The notes below the pieces were generated by a model. The model made no database searches. It had not been told where the DNA came from and saw nothing but the letters and a program-made list of their open reading frames with translations. This document shows positions 8,339 through 15,606 of a stretch of 45,154 bases of DNA, in pieces. Source of the stretch: Spirochaetaceae bacterium (GTDB lineage Bacteria > Spirochaetota > Spirochaetia > DSM-27196 > PWMO01). Numbering within the stretch: the stretch's first letter is position 1; every line of letters starts with the position of its first letter. Both the position numbers and the translations under genes were made by a program. The DNA lies in contig REDM01000145.1 of NCBI GenBank assembly GCA_007693485.1, positions 1-45,154 on the forward strand. The letters are read 5' to 3'.

Positions 8339-8347
8339 ATGCTACCA
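8339..8347 (-). promoter_or_regulatory. Extended -10 element of the HEAT-like gene, 6 nt from the ATG
   Basis: Read on the minus strand, TGGTAGCAT gives an extended -10 (TGn followed by TAGCAT). Only 6 nt separate it from the ATG at 8332. The -35 at the expected place is poor. If used, transcription starts at or next to the start codon. Confidence 0.45.
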
Positions 8348-8410
8348 CGCGTTCACTCGTTGTGGTACCCACCGGAGGTTTGATTCATCGGTTCTTTGGG
8401 TAAATCGCTC

Positions 8411-8439
8411 TTGACCGCATTCCGTGCCGCCGGTATTCT
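8411..8439 (+). promoter_or_regulatory. Sigma-70 promoter of coaD, placed for a leaderless mRNA
   Basis: TTGACC (8411-8416), 17-bp spacer, TATTCT (8434-8439). Seven nucleotides separate the -10 from the ATG at 8447, so the predicted transcription start coincides with the start codon. There is no Shine-Dalgarno sequence. Confidence 0.6.
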
Positions 8440-8446
8440 TGCTTGC

Positions 8447-8959
8447 ATGTTGCGCGCCCTCTATCCCGGCTCGTTTGATCCACCAACCAACGGTCATCTC
8501 AACATCATCCAGCGATGCTCGCAAATCTTTGACGCGATCGACGTCGTCATTGCGATGAATCCTCATAAGAACTACACCTTCAGCGCGGAAGAGCGCTACG
8601 AGATGATGCAGGAGCTGCTGTCGGAGTACGCGAACGTCAGCGTTCATCTGTGGGATCGGCTCGTGGTTGATTTCGCCGACAAGGTGAGCGCCCGTGTCAT
8701 GATTCGGGGGGTGCGGGCGCTCGGCGACTTTGAATACGAGTTTGAACTCTCGATGCTGAACCGGGGACTGAACACCAAGGTGGAGACGTTCTTCATTCCA
8801 ACGGACCCGCAATATTTTGTCCTTCGTTCGACCGCGATCAAGGAACTCGCCCGGCTCGGTGGTGACATCTCCACCATGGTCCCCCCTTCGGTTGCCGACC
8901 GACTGCGCAATACCATGAGGACCGCAAAGGACACACCGACGCCTGCGAGCAAAGCTTGA
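8447..8959 (+). CDS. coaD: Phosphopantetheine adenylyltransferase CoaD
   Basis: A 170-aa nucleotidyltransferase that joins ATP and 4'-phosphopantetheine to form dephospho-CoA, the penultimate step of coenzyme A synthesis. The N-terminal motif YPGSFDPPTNGHL includes the TxGH (T14, H17) of the nucleotidyltransferase fold; RGVRALGDFEYEFELS and the C-terminal LRSTAIKELARLGGD (an ISSTxxR/K-like motif) complete the signature. The ATG at 8447 is preferred over the in-frame ATG at 8396, because the family begins with exactly this sequence and a promoter lies between the two. coaD-rpmF-acpP adjacency links cofactor, ribosome and fatty-acid genes. Confidence 0.95.
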   Translation: MLRALYPGSFDPPTNGHLNIIQRCSQIFDAIDVVIAMNPHKNYTFSAEERYEMMQELLSEYANVSVHLWDRLVVDFADKVSARVMIRGVRALGDFEYEFELSMLNRGLNTKVETFFIPTDPQYFVLRSTAIKELARLGGDISTMVPPSVADRLRNTMRTAKDTPTPASKA

Positions 8960-8984
8960 CATTCCCCCGGTGATAGGCTAAGTT
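8956..8984 (+). promoter_or_regulatory. Promoter of rpmF-acpP, overlapping the coaD stop codon
   Basis: TTGACA (8956-8961), 17-bp spacer, TAAGTT (8979-8984). The -35 contains the coaD stop codon TGA (8957-8959). The -10 is modest, but the -35 and spacing are ideal. Confidence 0.5.
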
Positions 8985-9017
8985 AGGCGGCAATTACGGC
9001 AAGAATGTGAGGTTATC

Positions 9018-9206
9018 ATGGCTGTACCCAAAAAACGGGCATCGAAAGCACGAACACGAAGAAGAAGACAGATAAATGGAAAACTGGATCTCCCGTCGTT
9101 GGCGGTATCCCCTGAGTCGGGTGCGTCTGTTCTCCGGCATCGCGTGGATATGAAATCCGGTTTTTATCGCGGAAAGAAGATTTTCGATCCGGAAGAATTG
9201 AGCTAA
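9018..9206 (+). CDS. rpmF: 50S ribosomal protein L32, cysteine-free form
   Basis: A 62-aa ribosomal protein. The start MAVPKKRASKARTRRRR and the end FYRGKKI identify L32. In zinc-binding L32 a CxxC...CxxC pair flanks the central hairpin. Here these positions are S31, S34, D44 and S47, and the protein has no cysteine at all, so it is a zinc-independent (C-minus) form. A Shine-Dalgarno-like GAGG lies upstream of the ATG. acpP follows after 24 bp, a widespread rpmF-fatty-acid gene linkage. Confidence 0.95.
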   Translation: MAVPKKRASKARTRRRRQINGKLDLPSLAVSPESGASVLRHRVDMKSGFYRGKKIFDPEELS

Positions 9207-9230
9207 GAAGATCTCAGGAGGATACTACGT

Positions 9231-9467
9231 ATGGACGAACTGTTTGAGAAGATGAAGAAACTGATTGCCGACAAGCTTGAAGTTGATGAAGCAAAGATCA
9301 CCATGGACAGCTCCTTTCGCCAGGATCTCGGCGCAGACAGTCTGGACACCTACGAACTCGTGTACGCAATCGAGGAAGAGATGGGCATCTCCATCCCTGA
9401 CGAGAAGGCGAACGAGTTTGAAACGGTTCGCGATGCTCTTGACTACCTGAAGAGCCAGCAGAAATAA
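9231..9467 (+). CDS. acpP: Acyl carrier protein
   Basis: A 78-aa acidic four-helix protein that carries growing acyl chains on a 4'-phosphopantetheine arm. The attachment site is Ser37 in GADSLDTYELV, followed by IEEEMGISIPDEKANEFETV. The usual motif is DSLDxxELVMALE; this one has Tyr-Ala-Ile in place of Met-Ala-Leu, still conservative. A strong Shine-Dalgarno sequence (AGGAGG) lies near 9216-9221. It is the last gene before a good terminator, so the rpmF-acpP unit ends here. CoaD next door supplies the precursor of its prosthetic group. Confidence 0.97.
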   Translation: MDELFEKMKKLIADKLEVDEAKITMDSSFRQDLGADSLDTYELVYAIEEEMGISIPDEKANEFETVRDALDYLKSQQK

Positions 9468-9472
9468 ACGCT

Positions 9473-9499
9473 GCCCGGCTCCGGCCGGGCATTTTTTTT
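9473..9499 (+). terminator. Rho-independent terminator after acpP
   Basis: A 6-bp GC stem, GCCCGG (9473-9478) with CCGGGC (9485-9490), encloses a 6-nt loop and is followed by A and eight Ts (9492-9499). Confidence 0.9.
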
Positions 9500-9506
9500 G
9501 TACCTT

Positions 9507-9542
9507 TGGTTTCCGGAAACCAGATCCGAAACGCGGTACAAT
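9507..9542 (+). promoter_or_regulatory. Palindrome and -10 element upstream of rnc
   Basis: A perfect 16-bp palindrome, TGGTTTCCGGAAACCA (9507-9522), lies just before a good -10, TACAAT (9537-9542). No consensus -35 exists 16-18 bp upstream; that position falls inside the palindrome, so an activator or repressor site is possible. The rnc ATG is 15 nt after the -10. Confidence 0.4.
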
Positions 9543-9557
9543 TCCTACTGACAGAAT

Positions 9558-10349
9558 ATGAATACTCGGGGGAAACGAGTCGTGAACGTACTCTTCGGCA
9601 AAAACTATGCTGAGTTACAACCTCCCCCCATCAACAGCGAGCGTCGCAAAGAGCTCCAGCTATTTGAAAAGCAGGCCGGAATCAAGTTCAAGAGTCACGA
9701 GATGTTGAATCTCGCGTTCTCTCACCGTTCGTTCGCGAACGAGAACCAGAACGAGATCGGCAACAACGAAAAACTCGAGTTTCTCGGAGACTCGGTGCTC
9801 GGCCTTGTGGTCGCCGAGTTTCTCTTCGAGACGCTCACCGATCGCGCCGAGGGAGACCTCGCGAAGGTCAAGTCGTTTGTTGTTTCCGAAGACAGCCTCG
9901 CAATCATTGCGCGCTCGCTGAAGGTGGACAACTTCATCCTGATCGGAAAGGGTGAAGAGTACTCCGGAGGACGGACAAAACAGGCGCTCCTTGCTGATGC
10001 AATGGAAGCGATCATTGGGGCCTATTTTCTGGACTCGGGGTTTCGGGCAGCGAAGAAGTTTGTACTTCGATATCTGGTTCCGGAAATCAACAAGGTTCTG
10101 GAAAACCGGCACCGCAAGGACTACAAGACCTTGCTGCAGGAGCTGGTGCAGAAACAGTTCAAGACCTATCCCAAGTACCAGATGGTGAAAAAAACCGGCC
10201 CAGACCACTCCAAGACCTTCTGGATCGAGGTGAAAGTAGGTGACCAGACCTACGGACCGGGAAAGGGAAAGAACAAGAAGAGCGCAGAACAGAGCGCCGC
10301 TGAGTTCGCCTACACCGCGCTGGCAGGAGACGATGCACCCGACGCATAG
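9558..10349 (+). CDS. rnc: Ribonuclease III
   Basis: A 263-aa double-strand-specific endoribonuclease that processes rRNA precursors and structured mRNAs. The catalytic domain (about residues 35-180) contains the signature NEKLEFLGDSVLG with E74 and D78, and the second metal-ligand segment ADAMEAIIGA with D147 and E150. A dsRNA-binding domain (about 185-255) follows, ending GKGKNKKSAEQSAAEFAYTAL. A roughly 30-residue N-terminal extension precedes the catalytic core. No Shine-Dalgarno sequence is seen before the ATG. rnc is usually found near acpP in bacteria, as here, though a terminator separates them. Confidence 0.96.
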   Translation: MNTRGKRVVNVLFGKNYAELQPPPINSERRKELQLFEKQAGIKFKSHEMLNLAFSHRSFANENQNEIGNNEKLEFLGDSVLGLVVAEFLFETLTDRAEGDLAKVKSFVVSEDSLAIIARSLKVDNFILIGKGEEYSGGRTKQALLADAMEAIIGAYFLDSGFRAAKKFVLRYLVPEINKVLENRHRKDYKTLLQELVQKQFKTYPKYQMVKKTGPDHSKTFWIEVKVGDQTYGPGKGKNKKSAEQSAAEFAYTALAGDDAPDA

Positions 10350-10394
10350 GTAGGCCAATGCGCGGGGCGCCGCAGGTTCGTGCGGGTGACACCG

Positions 10395-11753
10395 CTACTG
10401 CTCGACGTTCAGCCGGTCCTCGTAGAACCTGCGGGCAATTTCGAGGAGCCTCGCCCGGTTGTTCTGGTTCGGATCGTCCATCACCGCCTCCAGCAGGAAT
10501 CGAAGGGTTGTGCCAACCGCTGGCCCACTCGGAATACCGGCGGTCATGAGGTCAGAGCCGTTTACCGCGAGGTCGGCCACGCTCACCGCATCCCGGCGCG
10601 CGGTCATCTCGGTGATGCGTCCGCGCAGCTCATCAAGCATAGGGTCTGGGGTGTGCCGACCAATCTTCCCGTATCGATCAGCCACGCGCAGTGCAAAGAG
10701 GTCCTCTACGTTCTCTCCGCCAACTCGCGCGAGGAAGCGTCGCACCGCCGAATCGGTCCACTCATCGGTGTAGTGAAACATGTGGTGACGGATGAGATGA
10801 CAGACGCGCGCGATGAGGCGGTTAGGAAACCGTAATCGGCGCAGGACGCCCTCGGCAATCGTGGCGGAGCTCTCGTCGTGTCCGTAAAACAGAAGGGCTC
10901 CCTCCTGTTCCTGCAGGCAGTCGGGCTTTGCAACGTCGTGAAGCAGGGCGGCAAGGCGCAGATCGAGCCGGTCGGCGGGAGCGCCCTCAGTAGACAGCGC
11001 CAGATGCTCGAATACGTCCGGCGCGGCGCTACCGTCCTGGGGAACGCCGATACCGCGGGTCAGCTCCGGGAGAACGTGCTCCAGAAGCTGGGTGTCGCGC
11101 AAAAGGCGCAGCGCTCGCCGAGGATCGGGAGACAGGATCATCCGGGTCAGTTCGTCGCGAACGCGCTCCGCAGAAATGCGCGCGATCGAATCAGCCGCTC
11201 GCCGAACGGCTGCCAGCGTGTCTTCGTCGATGGAAAACCCAAGCTTGACGGCAAACCGTATGGCTCGCAACAGGCGCAGCGCGTCTTCGCCAAACCGCTG
11301 GTCGGGCTCACCGATGGCGCGCACCACGCGACGGTGAATGTCATCGCGCCCACCAAACGGATCAACCACGTGACCGTTGTTCAGATCCAACGCGATCCCG
11401 TTGATGGTGAAGTCACGACGCGAAAGATCCTCGTCGATGGTTGACGCAAAGGCCACGGAATCCGGCCGTCGACCGTCGGAATAGGTTGTTTCGGTGCGGA
11501 AGGTCGTGACCTCGTATTGCCCCCCCTGGAAGAGTATGGTCACCGTGCCGTGCGCGACGCCGGTCGGAATGACGCGGCGGAAGAGCGAGGTTACCTGCTG
11601 CGGCGTTGCGTCGGTGGCGAGATCGAGATCCCCGGGGGAAATGCCCATGAGCAGATCACGCACCGCACCACCAACCAGAAAACAGCGGTACCCGCTCTGA
11701 GAGAAAATTGCTGCAATTGGTCGAAGCTCGGAGGGAATGTGCAACGCGGCCAT
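10395..11753 (-). CDS. cca: CCA-adding enzyme / poly(A) polymerase family protein
   Basis: A 452-aa class II nucleotidyltransferase that adds or repairs the 3' CCA of tRNAs. The head carries LVGGAVRDLLMG and the metal-binding DLDLATDA (DxD), then RRDFTINGIALDL and the RFGEDALRLLRAIRFAVKLGF signature that reads the incoming nucleotide. A C-terminal HD domain follows (LAALLHDVAKPDC, HHMFHY). The in-frame ATG at 11753 is preferred because two upstream ATGs lie in or upstream of the predicted -10 element. Neither tRNA gene in this window encodes CCA, so such an enzyme is needed; A- versus CCA-specificity cannot be settled from motifs. It lies downstream of flaB but has its own promoter. Confidence 0.93.
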   Translation of the reverse strand: MAALHIPSELRPIAAIFSQSGYRCFLVGGAVRDLLMGISPGDLDLATDATPQQVTSLFRRVIPTGVAHGTVTILFQGGQYEVTTFRTETTYSDGRRPDSVAFASTIDEDLSRRDFTINGIALDLNNGHVVDPFGGRDDIHRRVVRAIGEPDQRFGEDALRLLRAIRFAVKLGFSIDEDTLAAVRRAADSIARISAERVRDELTRMILSPDPRRALRLLRDTQLLEHVLPELTRGIGVPQDGSAAPDVFEHLALSTEGAPADRLDLRLAALLHDVAKPDCLQEQEGALLFYGHDESSATIAEGVLRRLRFPNRLIARVCHLIRHHMFHYTDEWTDSAVRRFLARVGGENVEDLFALRVADRYGKIGRHTPDPMLDELRGRITEMTARRDAVSVADLAVNGSDLMTAGIPSGPAVGTTLRFLLEAVMDDPNQNNRARLLEIARRFYEDRLNVEQ

Positions 11754-11760
11754 ACATCCC

Positions 11761-11789
11761 ATTATGCGAATGCAGATGGCGCGGGGCAA
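11761..11789 (-). promoter_or_regulatory. Sigma-70 promoter of cca, placed for a leaderless mRNA
   Basis: On the minus strand, TTGCCC (11789-11784), 17-bp spacer, CATAAT (11766-11761), then 7 nt to the ATG at 11753. The geometry is identical to coaD. It sits immediately after the flaB terminator. Confidence 0.6.
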
Positions 11790-11794
11790 GGCAC

Positions 11795-11822
11795 AAAAAA
11801 AGGCGGTCCAAATGGACCGCCT
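11795..11822 (-). terminator. Rho-independent terminator of flaB
   Basis: On the minus strand an inverted repeat with arms AGGCGGTCCA/TGGACCGCCT (11801-11822) is followed by a run of Ts (11801-11795). This cleanly separates flaB from cca. Confidence 0.92.
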
Positions 11823-11846
11823 TCCGGCATGGAACCTGAGTGCTGC

Positions 11847-12719
11847 CTATTGCAGCAGCTGAAGCACCGACTGCGTCTTCTGGTTGGCCTGGGCGAGCAT
11901 CGAGGTTGCGCTCTGAACCAGAATCTGGTTCTTCACGAAATCGACGACCTCTCGCGCCATGTCAACGTCACGAATCTGCGACTCCGACGCCTGCATGTTC
12001 TCAGCACCAACGCTGAGGCTTTCGCGGGCGTAGTTAAGCCGATTCTGGTACGCACCGAGGTCCGCACGCTGCTTGCTGACCTGCATCAAAGCGTCGTCGA
12101 GCAATCCGATGGCTGCGTTTGCGCCGTCGGGTGTCGACAAGCTGATGAAGGTTGCAGAGTGCGAGGGTGCACCCAGACCCTGAATCCCGAGACCCTGCGC
12201 GTTCATCGTTCCGATGTTCACGCGGACGCGCTGGTCCATGTTGGCGCCAATGTGAAACCACATGCTGGCGGTGACAACATTCAGACCCGTCTCCGAGGCA
12301 AACCGTCCGGTAAGGAGGTTCATCCCGTTGAACTGCGCGTGAGAGGCGATCCGGTTTACCTCAGCAACGAGGCTGGAAACCTCAACCTGGATTTGCATTC
12401 GGTCTTCCGTAGAATAGATACCGTTTGCAGCCTGCACCGCCAACTCGCGAAGTCGTTGCAGAATATCCTGGGTTCCCTGCAGATAGCCCTCAGCCGTCTG
12501 GATGAGGGAGATTCCGTCTGCCGCATTTCGCTCGGCCTGATTCAATCCCCGAATCTGGGATCGCATCTTTTCCGATACGGCGAGACCCGACGCGTCGTCC
12601 CCGGCCCGGTTAATCCGGAGTCCGGAGCTGAGCTTCTCAATGTTGCCGTCGACAGTAAGGTTGTTAAACTTCTGCTGTCGCTGCGCAAACATTGCGCTCA
12701 GGTTGTGGTTGATGATCAT
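11847..12719 (-). CDS. flaB: Periplasmic flagellar core filament flagellin FlaB
   Basis: A 290-aa flagellin. The conserved N-terminal D0/D1 half starts [15 protein letters not shown] and contains [21 protein letters not shown]; the C-terminal half contains [15 protein letters not shown] and ends [18 protein letters not shown]. The centre is short and carries the spirochaete FlaB hallmark [21 protein letters not shown], so it lacks the surface-exposed D2/D3 domains. Spirochaete FlaB builds the core of the periplasmic flagellum and has no signal peptide, being exported by the flagellar type III system. A strong Shine-Dalgarno sequence (AAGGAGG) lies 5 nt from the ATG, with a sigma-28 promoter upstream. 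No other flagellar structural genes are nearby. Confidence 0.97.
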   Translation of the reverse strand: MIINHNLSAMFAQRQQKFNNLTVDGNIEKLSSGLRINRAGDDASGLAVSEKMRSQIRGLNQAERNAADGISLIQTAEGYLQGTQDILQRLRELAVQAANGIYSTEDRMQIQVEVSSLVAEVNRIASHAQFNGMNLLTGRFASETGLNVVTASMWFHIGANMDQRVRVNIGTMNAQGLGIQGLGAPSHSATFISLSTPDGANAAIGLLDDALMQVSKQRADLGAYQNRLNYARESLSVGAENMQASESQIRDVDMAREVVDFVKNQILVQSATSMLAQANQKTQSVLQLLQ

Positions 12720-12724
12720 ATCGT

Positions 12725-12759
12725 CCTCCTTGAGTGCCGTTGTGAACTTCCGTGTTCAC
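12725..12759 (-). promoter_or_regulatory. flaB leader hairpin with two CsrA-like GGA sites
   Basis: In the minus-strand leader a 6-bp stem GTGAAC/GTTCAC (12759-12742) presents the loop ACGGAA, which contains A-N-GGA. A second A-N-GGA (AAGGA) is the Shine-Dalgarno sequence itself (12731-12725). One GGA in a hairpin loop and one at the ribosome-binding site is the layout of known CsrA-repressed flagellin leaders, such as Bacillus hag. CsrA control here is inferred. Confidence 0.5.
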
Positions 12760-12769
12760 TTTGGTATCA

Positions 12770-12796
12770 ATTTCGGTGCGGGGTAAATTTTCTTTA
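12770..12796 (-). promoter_or_regulatory. Sigma-28 (FliA) promoter of flaB
   Basis: On the minus strand TAAA (12796-12793), a 15-bp spacer, then ACCGAAAT (12777-12770). The consensus is TAAA-N15-GCCGATAA, so the -35 and spacing are exact and 5 of 8 -10 positions match. Transcription should start near 12763, giving a leader of about 44 nt. Confidence 0.7.
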
Positions 12797-12879
12797 GCGT
12801 CTGTTTTGCTGTTGTATGATTGCGCGAAGGACCGAAATGGCCTACCTTAAGGGGCACACAGATACAGGAGTTGGGGATC

Positions 12880-14643
12880 ATGGCTTCGTCGTCCACCTTT
12901 CGCGAACTCGTACACGCCTTGCCCGATGAGGAACGAAAAGAGCTGTATCGAAAGATCATGGTTTCTCTTGGCCTTACCCAGAACGATGACGAATCCCGCG
13001 CGCTGATTCGAACCGAGATCCATCCCGATCAACGCCGCGACATCATCTCCCGAGAAATCGCGGCGTTGGGGCCGTGGGGGCGACTGCGGCTCTGGATTCG
13101 CAGCTGGTTAACGGGAAAAATCAAGGAAGACGCGCTGGTCGATCAGAAGCTGCGTACGCTGCGAAAACGCCTGGTTCGTTCCGAGGTCTGTGTGTCGTCC
13201 TCTCAGTCGGAACTGTTAAGCGAGCAGTTCGCCGGTCGACTCTACGCGATGTATTGCAGTGCGTATCCGCTGGTGCCACTGTTCAGCGATCTGTGGAAAT
13301 CAAAAGAACTGCTGCGCACGGTGGTGCAGAGCGTGCTGGAACGGCGAATTTCCGGGAGCAAGAAGCGACTCGGTGATTTCCTCTCCGATGAGGAGATGCG
13401 CGAGATCTACGTGAACAGCGGAAGTCGAACCGAAATTCGCAACCACCTGCTGGAGAGACTCGACCATTACATCGCCTCTATTCACGACGGGGTATTTGCA
13501 GAAATTCTCGCGGGGTTGTCACCGCTCTATCACCTGAAAAACCTCGCGCTCTATGACTACGCACTGTTGCTCAGCAGCTTTGGTTATGACTCATCGGCCG
13601 CGCCCGGTTCGGAGCCACCGTCGTTTTCGCGCTGTCGTGCGGTGGCGGTTCTCGATCAGCTCGAAGAACTCTACCACGCACTCTACGTCTGGCATCGCCT
13701 TGAGTCCAAGTTTACGATTCACCGCGAGCTCCTCGAGTACTATGTGCAGGCGGAACCGGCCGAACTCTCCGAGGAGCCGGTACAGCAGAGCGATCTCGCT
13801 CGGAGTACCGCGGCGTTGGAACGAGATATCAAGGCGCTGCACGAAGCGGCACGCGAGTTTTCTTCCCACGTCCCGCTCGCGGATCTGATCAGGTACTATC
13901 ATGAAGATCCCTACCACCGGCTCCTCGTCTATACCCCGCGAATTCATCTGAAAGAGTTTTACTACAGCGCGCTGCGCGTGGAACTCCTCGGCGAGGTTGA
14001 CGAACGGTTTCCATCGGTTCGCGAGAGCGCCATCACCACCCTGATCGAAGAGACCTTCGGTCACCAGCCTCCTGAGTTTACCCATTACCGGGCGGGGGCG
14101 GCCGCCGTGAGTGGAAAGGGAGGATTACCCACCTTCCGGTACGTGCGGTCGGTGAACATTCTCTACAACTTTTTGCAGATCATCTTCCGACGGGTTATCC
14201 GTCCCTCGATCTCCTCAATTCAGCGGTCCATCCCCGCACGTTCGCGCGAAATATCCAACGAGCTTTCGTTTTTTTCCGCAGGGCTCGAAGACCTCGGAGA
14301 CAAGCTTCACGCCTTTGATGAGTCGTTCTCCCCGGACAGCGATGAAGGAAAGACCCTGTTTCGGGTCCGGTACTCCATGGAAAAAGATGCAACCCAGCAG
14401 CGTATCTACCGCAGCATCATCGCGCAGCGTGACAAGCAGGCGAGGGGAATGCTCGACAAGGGGCTTGAGTATCTTCGGGGGATGCAGGCGTCGCTTCGCA
14501 AAGCCGGCGCCGCAATGAGTCCCCATCGAGAGGAGACCACAAGCGGTCCGGATGTGCTCATCGCGCGCTTTTCCGGCTCACTGGAGCGAATCGTCCGTCT
14601 GGTTGACCTGATTATCTCTACCGAGGAGGCCCCGACGGGGTGA
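12880..14643 (+). CDS. Large soluble spirochaete-type protein of unknown function
   Basis: A 587-aa protein, probably cytoplasmic and mostly helical. It begins MASSSTFRELVHALPDEERK and has no signal peptide. An early segment, GPWGRLRLWIRSWLTGK (about residues 65-80), could be amphipathic or membrane-associating. Middle regions alternate charged helices with short Pro/Gly breaks, and the C-terminus is helical. It resembles large proteins of spirochaetes with no assigned role (possibly DUF5312; from memory, not checked). The ATG at 12880 is chosen over an upstream in-frame ATG because AGGAG lies 8-9 nt before it. A -10-like TATGAT is at 12815-12820. It is divergent from flaB, 160 bp away. Confidence 0.65.
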   Translation: MASSSTFRELVHALPDEERKELYRKIMVSLGLTQNDDESRALIRTEIHPDQRRDIISREIAALGPWGRLRLWIRSWLTGKIKEDALVDQKLRTLRKRLVRSEVCVSSSQSELLSEQFAGRLYAMYCSAYPLVPLFSDLWKSKELLRTVVQSVLERRISGSKKRLGDFLSDEEMREIYVNSGSRTEIRNHLLERLDHYIASIHDGVFAEILAGLSPLYHLKNLALYDYALLLSSFGYDSSAAPGSEPPSFSRCRAVAVLDQLEELYHALYVWHRLESKFTIHRELLEYYVQAEPAELSEEPVQQSDLARSTAALERDIKALHEAAREFSSHVPLADLIRYYHEDPYHRLLVYTPRIHLKEFYYSALRVELLGEVDERFPSVRESAITTLIEETFGHQPPEFTHYRAGAAAVSGKGGLPTFRYVRSVNILYNFLQIIFRRVIRPSISSIQRSIPARSREISNELSFFSAGLEDLGDKLHAFDESFSPDSDEGKTLFRVRYSMEKDATQQRIYRSIIAQRDKQARGMLDKGLEYLRGMQASLRKAGAAMSPHREETTSGPDVLIARFSGSLERIVRLVDLIISTEEAPTG

Positions 14644-14698
14644 CGCGGTTTCCGAGGAGTTCCGGTACGAACGGGACCAGAGCACCCGTCGAAGACGG

Positions 14699-15544
14699 TC
14701 AGGGAGCAGGAGCGAGAGATCGCAGCGCCTGGATGTCCAGCGGATCGATGCCGCGCTCGGCGGTGAGCGCAAAGTACTCAAGCAGCACCGGAAACTGGTT
14801 CAGCAGCTCACCGTAACGCGCCAGCGTCGCGAGTTTGCTCTCAAGGCGGACCTCATCGCCGGCAGCCACTGCAGCGGCTCCCGTGGTTGCCACGGCACGG
14901 GCGGCGATTACCTCGCGATAGATCTGACGGGCGATGAGGTAGAGATCCACATCCGGCAGAAGTACCTGCACGGGAGTAATCTGCACGATCTCGAGTTCGG
15001 GATGATCGTCCGCGAGACGTTGCTGTAGTTGATCCGAGAACGCAGACACCGAAAAGCGGCCGTCGTCTCCGGATTCGCGAAAGATCGAGTCGATGACGTC
15101 TACGGCCCGTCGCGTCATGACGGCGGCCTGCTCCTCGTACCAGGATGGGAGGGTTTCGGGCGTCAGCAGCTCCGCGGACACCAGCGCCGGAAGTGCATCG
15201 GGGTTGATCCGGAACCGAAACGAGAGCTCAACGACGTAACTGAAATCGACGTCACCTTCGAGATACCTGCGATAGAGATCGCCGGAAGGGAGGGTTCCTT
15301 CGGTTCGGACGGTAACCTGCTGGGGAGAGACATCAAACAGATGGAGCGTAAGATTGGTTGGGAGAAGATTTTCCCACCGCCAATGGAAGGTTCCCGGGCG
15401 AACGGCGACGCTGTCCCAACCACCGGTCTTGGTAAACACCACGGCAACGCGATCGGCAGGAATCTGGAACTGGATCCAGCCGAAGTAGAAGCCCGTCGCG
15501 GCGGCGATCAACAGCAGAATCAGAATAACCAGAAACCTTCTCAT
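14699..15544 (-). CDS. SPFH/prohibitin-like membrane-anchored protein
   Basis: A 281-aa protein with an N-terminal hydrophobic anchor (residues about 3-22, FLVILILLLIAAATGFYFGW) and the rest outside the membrane. The following segment, QIPADRVAVVFTKTGGWDSVAVRPGTFHWRWENLLP, resembles the start of band-7/SPFH domains (entry of a prohibitin-type fold: PGxFxW). Later motifs include SFRFRINPDALPAL and an Ala-rich helical stretch (about 220-235) before the C-terminus. SPFH proteins form membrane-associated rings that organise proteases or lipids; the partner here is unknown. It converges on the upstream 587-aa gene and diverges from a small membrane protein. Confidence 0.6.
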   Translation of the reverse strand: MRRFLVILILLLIAAATGFYFGWIQFQIPADRVAVVFTKTGGWDSVAVRPGTFHWRWENLLPTNLTLHLFDVSPQQVTVRTEGTLPSGDLYRRYLEGDVDFSYVVELSFRFRINPDALPALVSAELLTPETLPSWYEEQAAVMTRRAVDVIDSIFRESGDDGRFSVSAFSDQLQQRLADDHPELEIVQITPVQVLLPDVDLYLIARQIYREVIAARAVATTGAAAVAAGDEVRLESKLATLARYGELLNQFPVLLEYFALTAERGIDPLDIQALRSLAPAP

Positions 15545-15549
15545 AACGC

Positions 15550-15576
15550 CTTATAGTAGTGCGAAAGCCTGTTCAA
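15550..15576 (-). promoter_or_regulatory. Promoter of the SPFH-like gene, -10 only 5 nt from the ATG
   Basis: On the minus strand TTGAAC (15576-15571), a short 15-bp spacer, TATAAG (15555-15550), then 5 nt to the ATG at 15544. The spacer is suboptimal but the -10 matches 5 of 6. Confidence 0.45.
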
Positions 15577-15589
15577 TGCAAGGCTGCGA

Positions 15590-15598
15590 TGGTAGAAT
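15590..15598 (+). promoter_or_regulatory. Extended -10 element of the 113-aa membrane protein gene
   Basis: TGGTAGAAT provides an extended -10 (TGn plus TAGAAT, 5 of 6). Eight nucleotides separate it from the ATG at 15607. No strong -35 is seen. Confidence 0.5.
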
Positions 15599-15606
15599 CC
15601 GGCGGT

